A stretch of 56,006 nucleotides of DNA from contig JAPPLB010000049.1 in the NCBI GenBank assembly GCA_028819575.1, forward strand, positions 1 through 56,006, written 5' to 3'. Source of the DNA: Bryobacterales bacterium. GTDB taxonomy: Bacteria; Acidobacteriota; Terriglobia; Bryobacterales; UBA6623. The position numbers and the translations under genes are program-made. Shown one piece after another: positions 55,886 to 56,006 of the stretch (the stretch's first letter is position 1; each line of letters opens with the position of its first letter). The notes below the pieces were generated by a model that had not been told where the DNA came from, did not search any database, and was given only the letters and a program-made list of their open reading frames with translations.

Positions 55886-56006
55886 TAGCCTGCCTTTCTC
55901 ACCACCCGACGGTCGAAGCACGCGATACGGCCAGGACTTCGTTGCGCTTGCATGCCGTGCTCAACGTACTGTTCAAGTACGCCTGCGCGCGCCAAGCGGC
56001 TCGCGC
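55886..56006 (-). repeat. R2 element, truncated by window edge
   Basis: GCCTGCCTTTCTCACCACCC then GACGGTCGAAGCACGCGATA and GTTGCGCTTGCATGCCGTGC, continuing to the end of the window. It matches 33,996-34,120 closely and in the same orientation. Confidence 0.8.

Larger units (their letters stand above)
54550..56006. repeat. Gene-free repeat island (H7 heptads, decamers, R2)
   Basis: About 1.45 kb without a supported gene. H7 arrays (GTGATTC/GTGTTTC/GTGACTC) occur near 54,658-54,682, 55,004-55,037, 55,125-55,148, 55,530-55,650 and 55,800-55,835. An A/T-rich heptad form (TTTTTAG units) lies at 55,048-55,080. Decamer repeats occur at 54,864-54,918 and 55,319-55,360. A 12-base C run lies near 54,750. 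GGGCTTCAGTACC recurs near 55,500 and 55,770 after AAGACTGAA. An R2 copy fills the last 120 bp. Confidence 0.8.

Noticed and set aside
1-56006. Insertion-sequence transposase, prophage or integrative element genes
   Set aside because: None of the supported proteins has transposase, integrase or phage features, although MITE-like repeats are abundant.

Overview
The window is a high-GC, gene-dense bacterial chromosome segment. The gene content suggests Acidobacteriota, perhaps a Bryobacterales/Solibacteres-like or related uncultured lineage. The reasons are an alternative complex III operon, a TonB receptor with an N-terminal carboxypeptidase-regulatory-like domain, an lptCA-lptB-rpoN-hpf-rapZ cluster, and many twin-arginine or lipoprotein leaders on enzymes that are cytoplasmic in most bacteria (Gfo/Idh/MocA, enolase superfamily, class V aminotransferases). 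This is inference from gene content; there is no rRNA or other marker that fixes the phylum. I find no prophage, transposase, CRISPR array or biosynthetic cluster.

Layout. 0-6 kb: an outer-membrane barrel protein, a hicB-hicA toxin-antitoxin pair, a tRNA-Ala(CGC), then a minus-strand run (unknown protein, NAD-dependent epimerase, DapA-like aldolase, small membrane protein, methyltransferase). 6-21 kb: a VTT/DedA-type membrane protein, MoxR ATPase, YchF-like GTPase, secreted esterase, HIT protein, propeller lipoprotein, exported Gfo/Idh/MocA oxidoreductase, hypoxanthine phosphoribosyltransferase, methyltransferases, an M28 lipoprotein, an S9 peptidase and an orphan substrate-binding protein. 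21-30 kb: a divergent D-aminoacylase-like amidohydrolase, a TonB receptor with an adjacent Cys/His-rich exported protein, an ABC-F ATPase, and an exported galactonate-dehydratase-like enzyme. 30-38 kb: LPS export (LptC/A-like protein, LptB), sigma-54, hibernation factor and RapZ. 38-43.4 kb: a minus-strand alternative complex III operon (ActA, split ActB, ActC, ActD, ActE-like cytochrome) for quinol oxidation. 43.7-54.6 kb: an unknown protein, then a minus-strand block of exported proteins: a propeller paralogue, gamma-glutamyltranspeptidase, a PD40/CehA-McbA-like protein and three tandem TAT-exported class V aminotransferases. 54.6-56.0 kb: a gene-free repeat island.

The most unusual feature is the intergenic DNA. 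At least four repeat types recur: R2, a MITE-like element of about 207 bp with perfect 20-bp terminal inverted repeats in its best copy; H7, arrays with a 7-bp period (GTGATTC/GTGTTTC/GTGACTC, and an A-rich form); R3, a stop-codon-associated hairpin element beginning GAAACATCC; and R4, a 268-bp element with roughly 25-bp terminal inverted repeats. R2 ends lie at the translation starts of three genes (the VTT protein, the substrate-binding protein and rapZ). R2/R4 copies sit in most gaps of the normally compact lpt-rpoN-rapZ cluster. The second point of interest is the cluster of exported PLP enzymes, transpeptidase and metallohydrolase-like proteins, which may form an uncharacterised periplasmic pathway.
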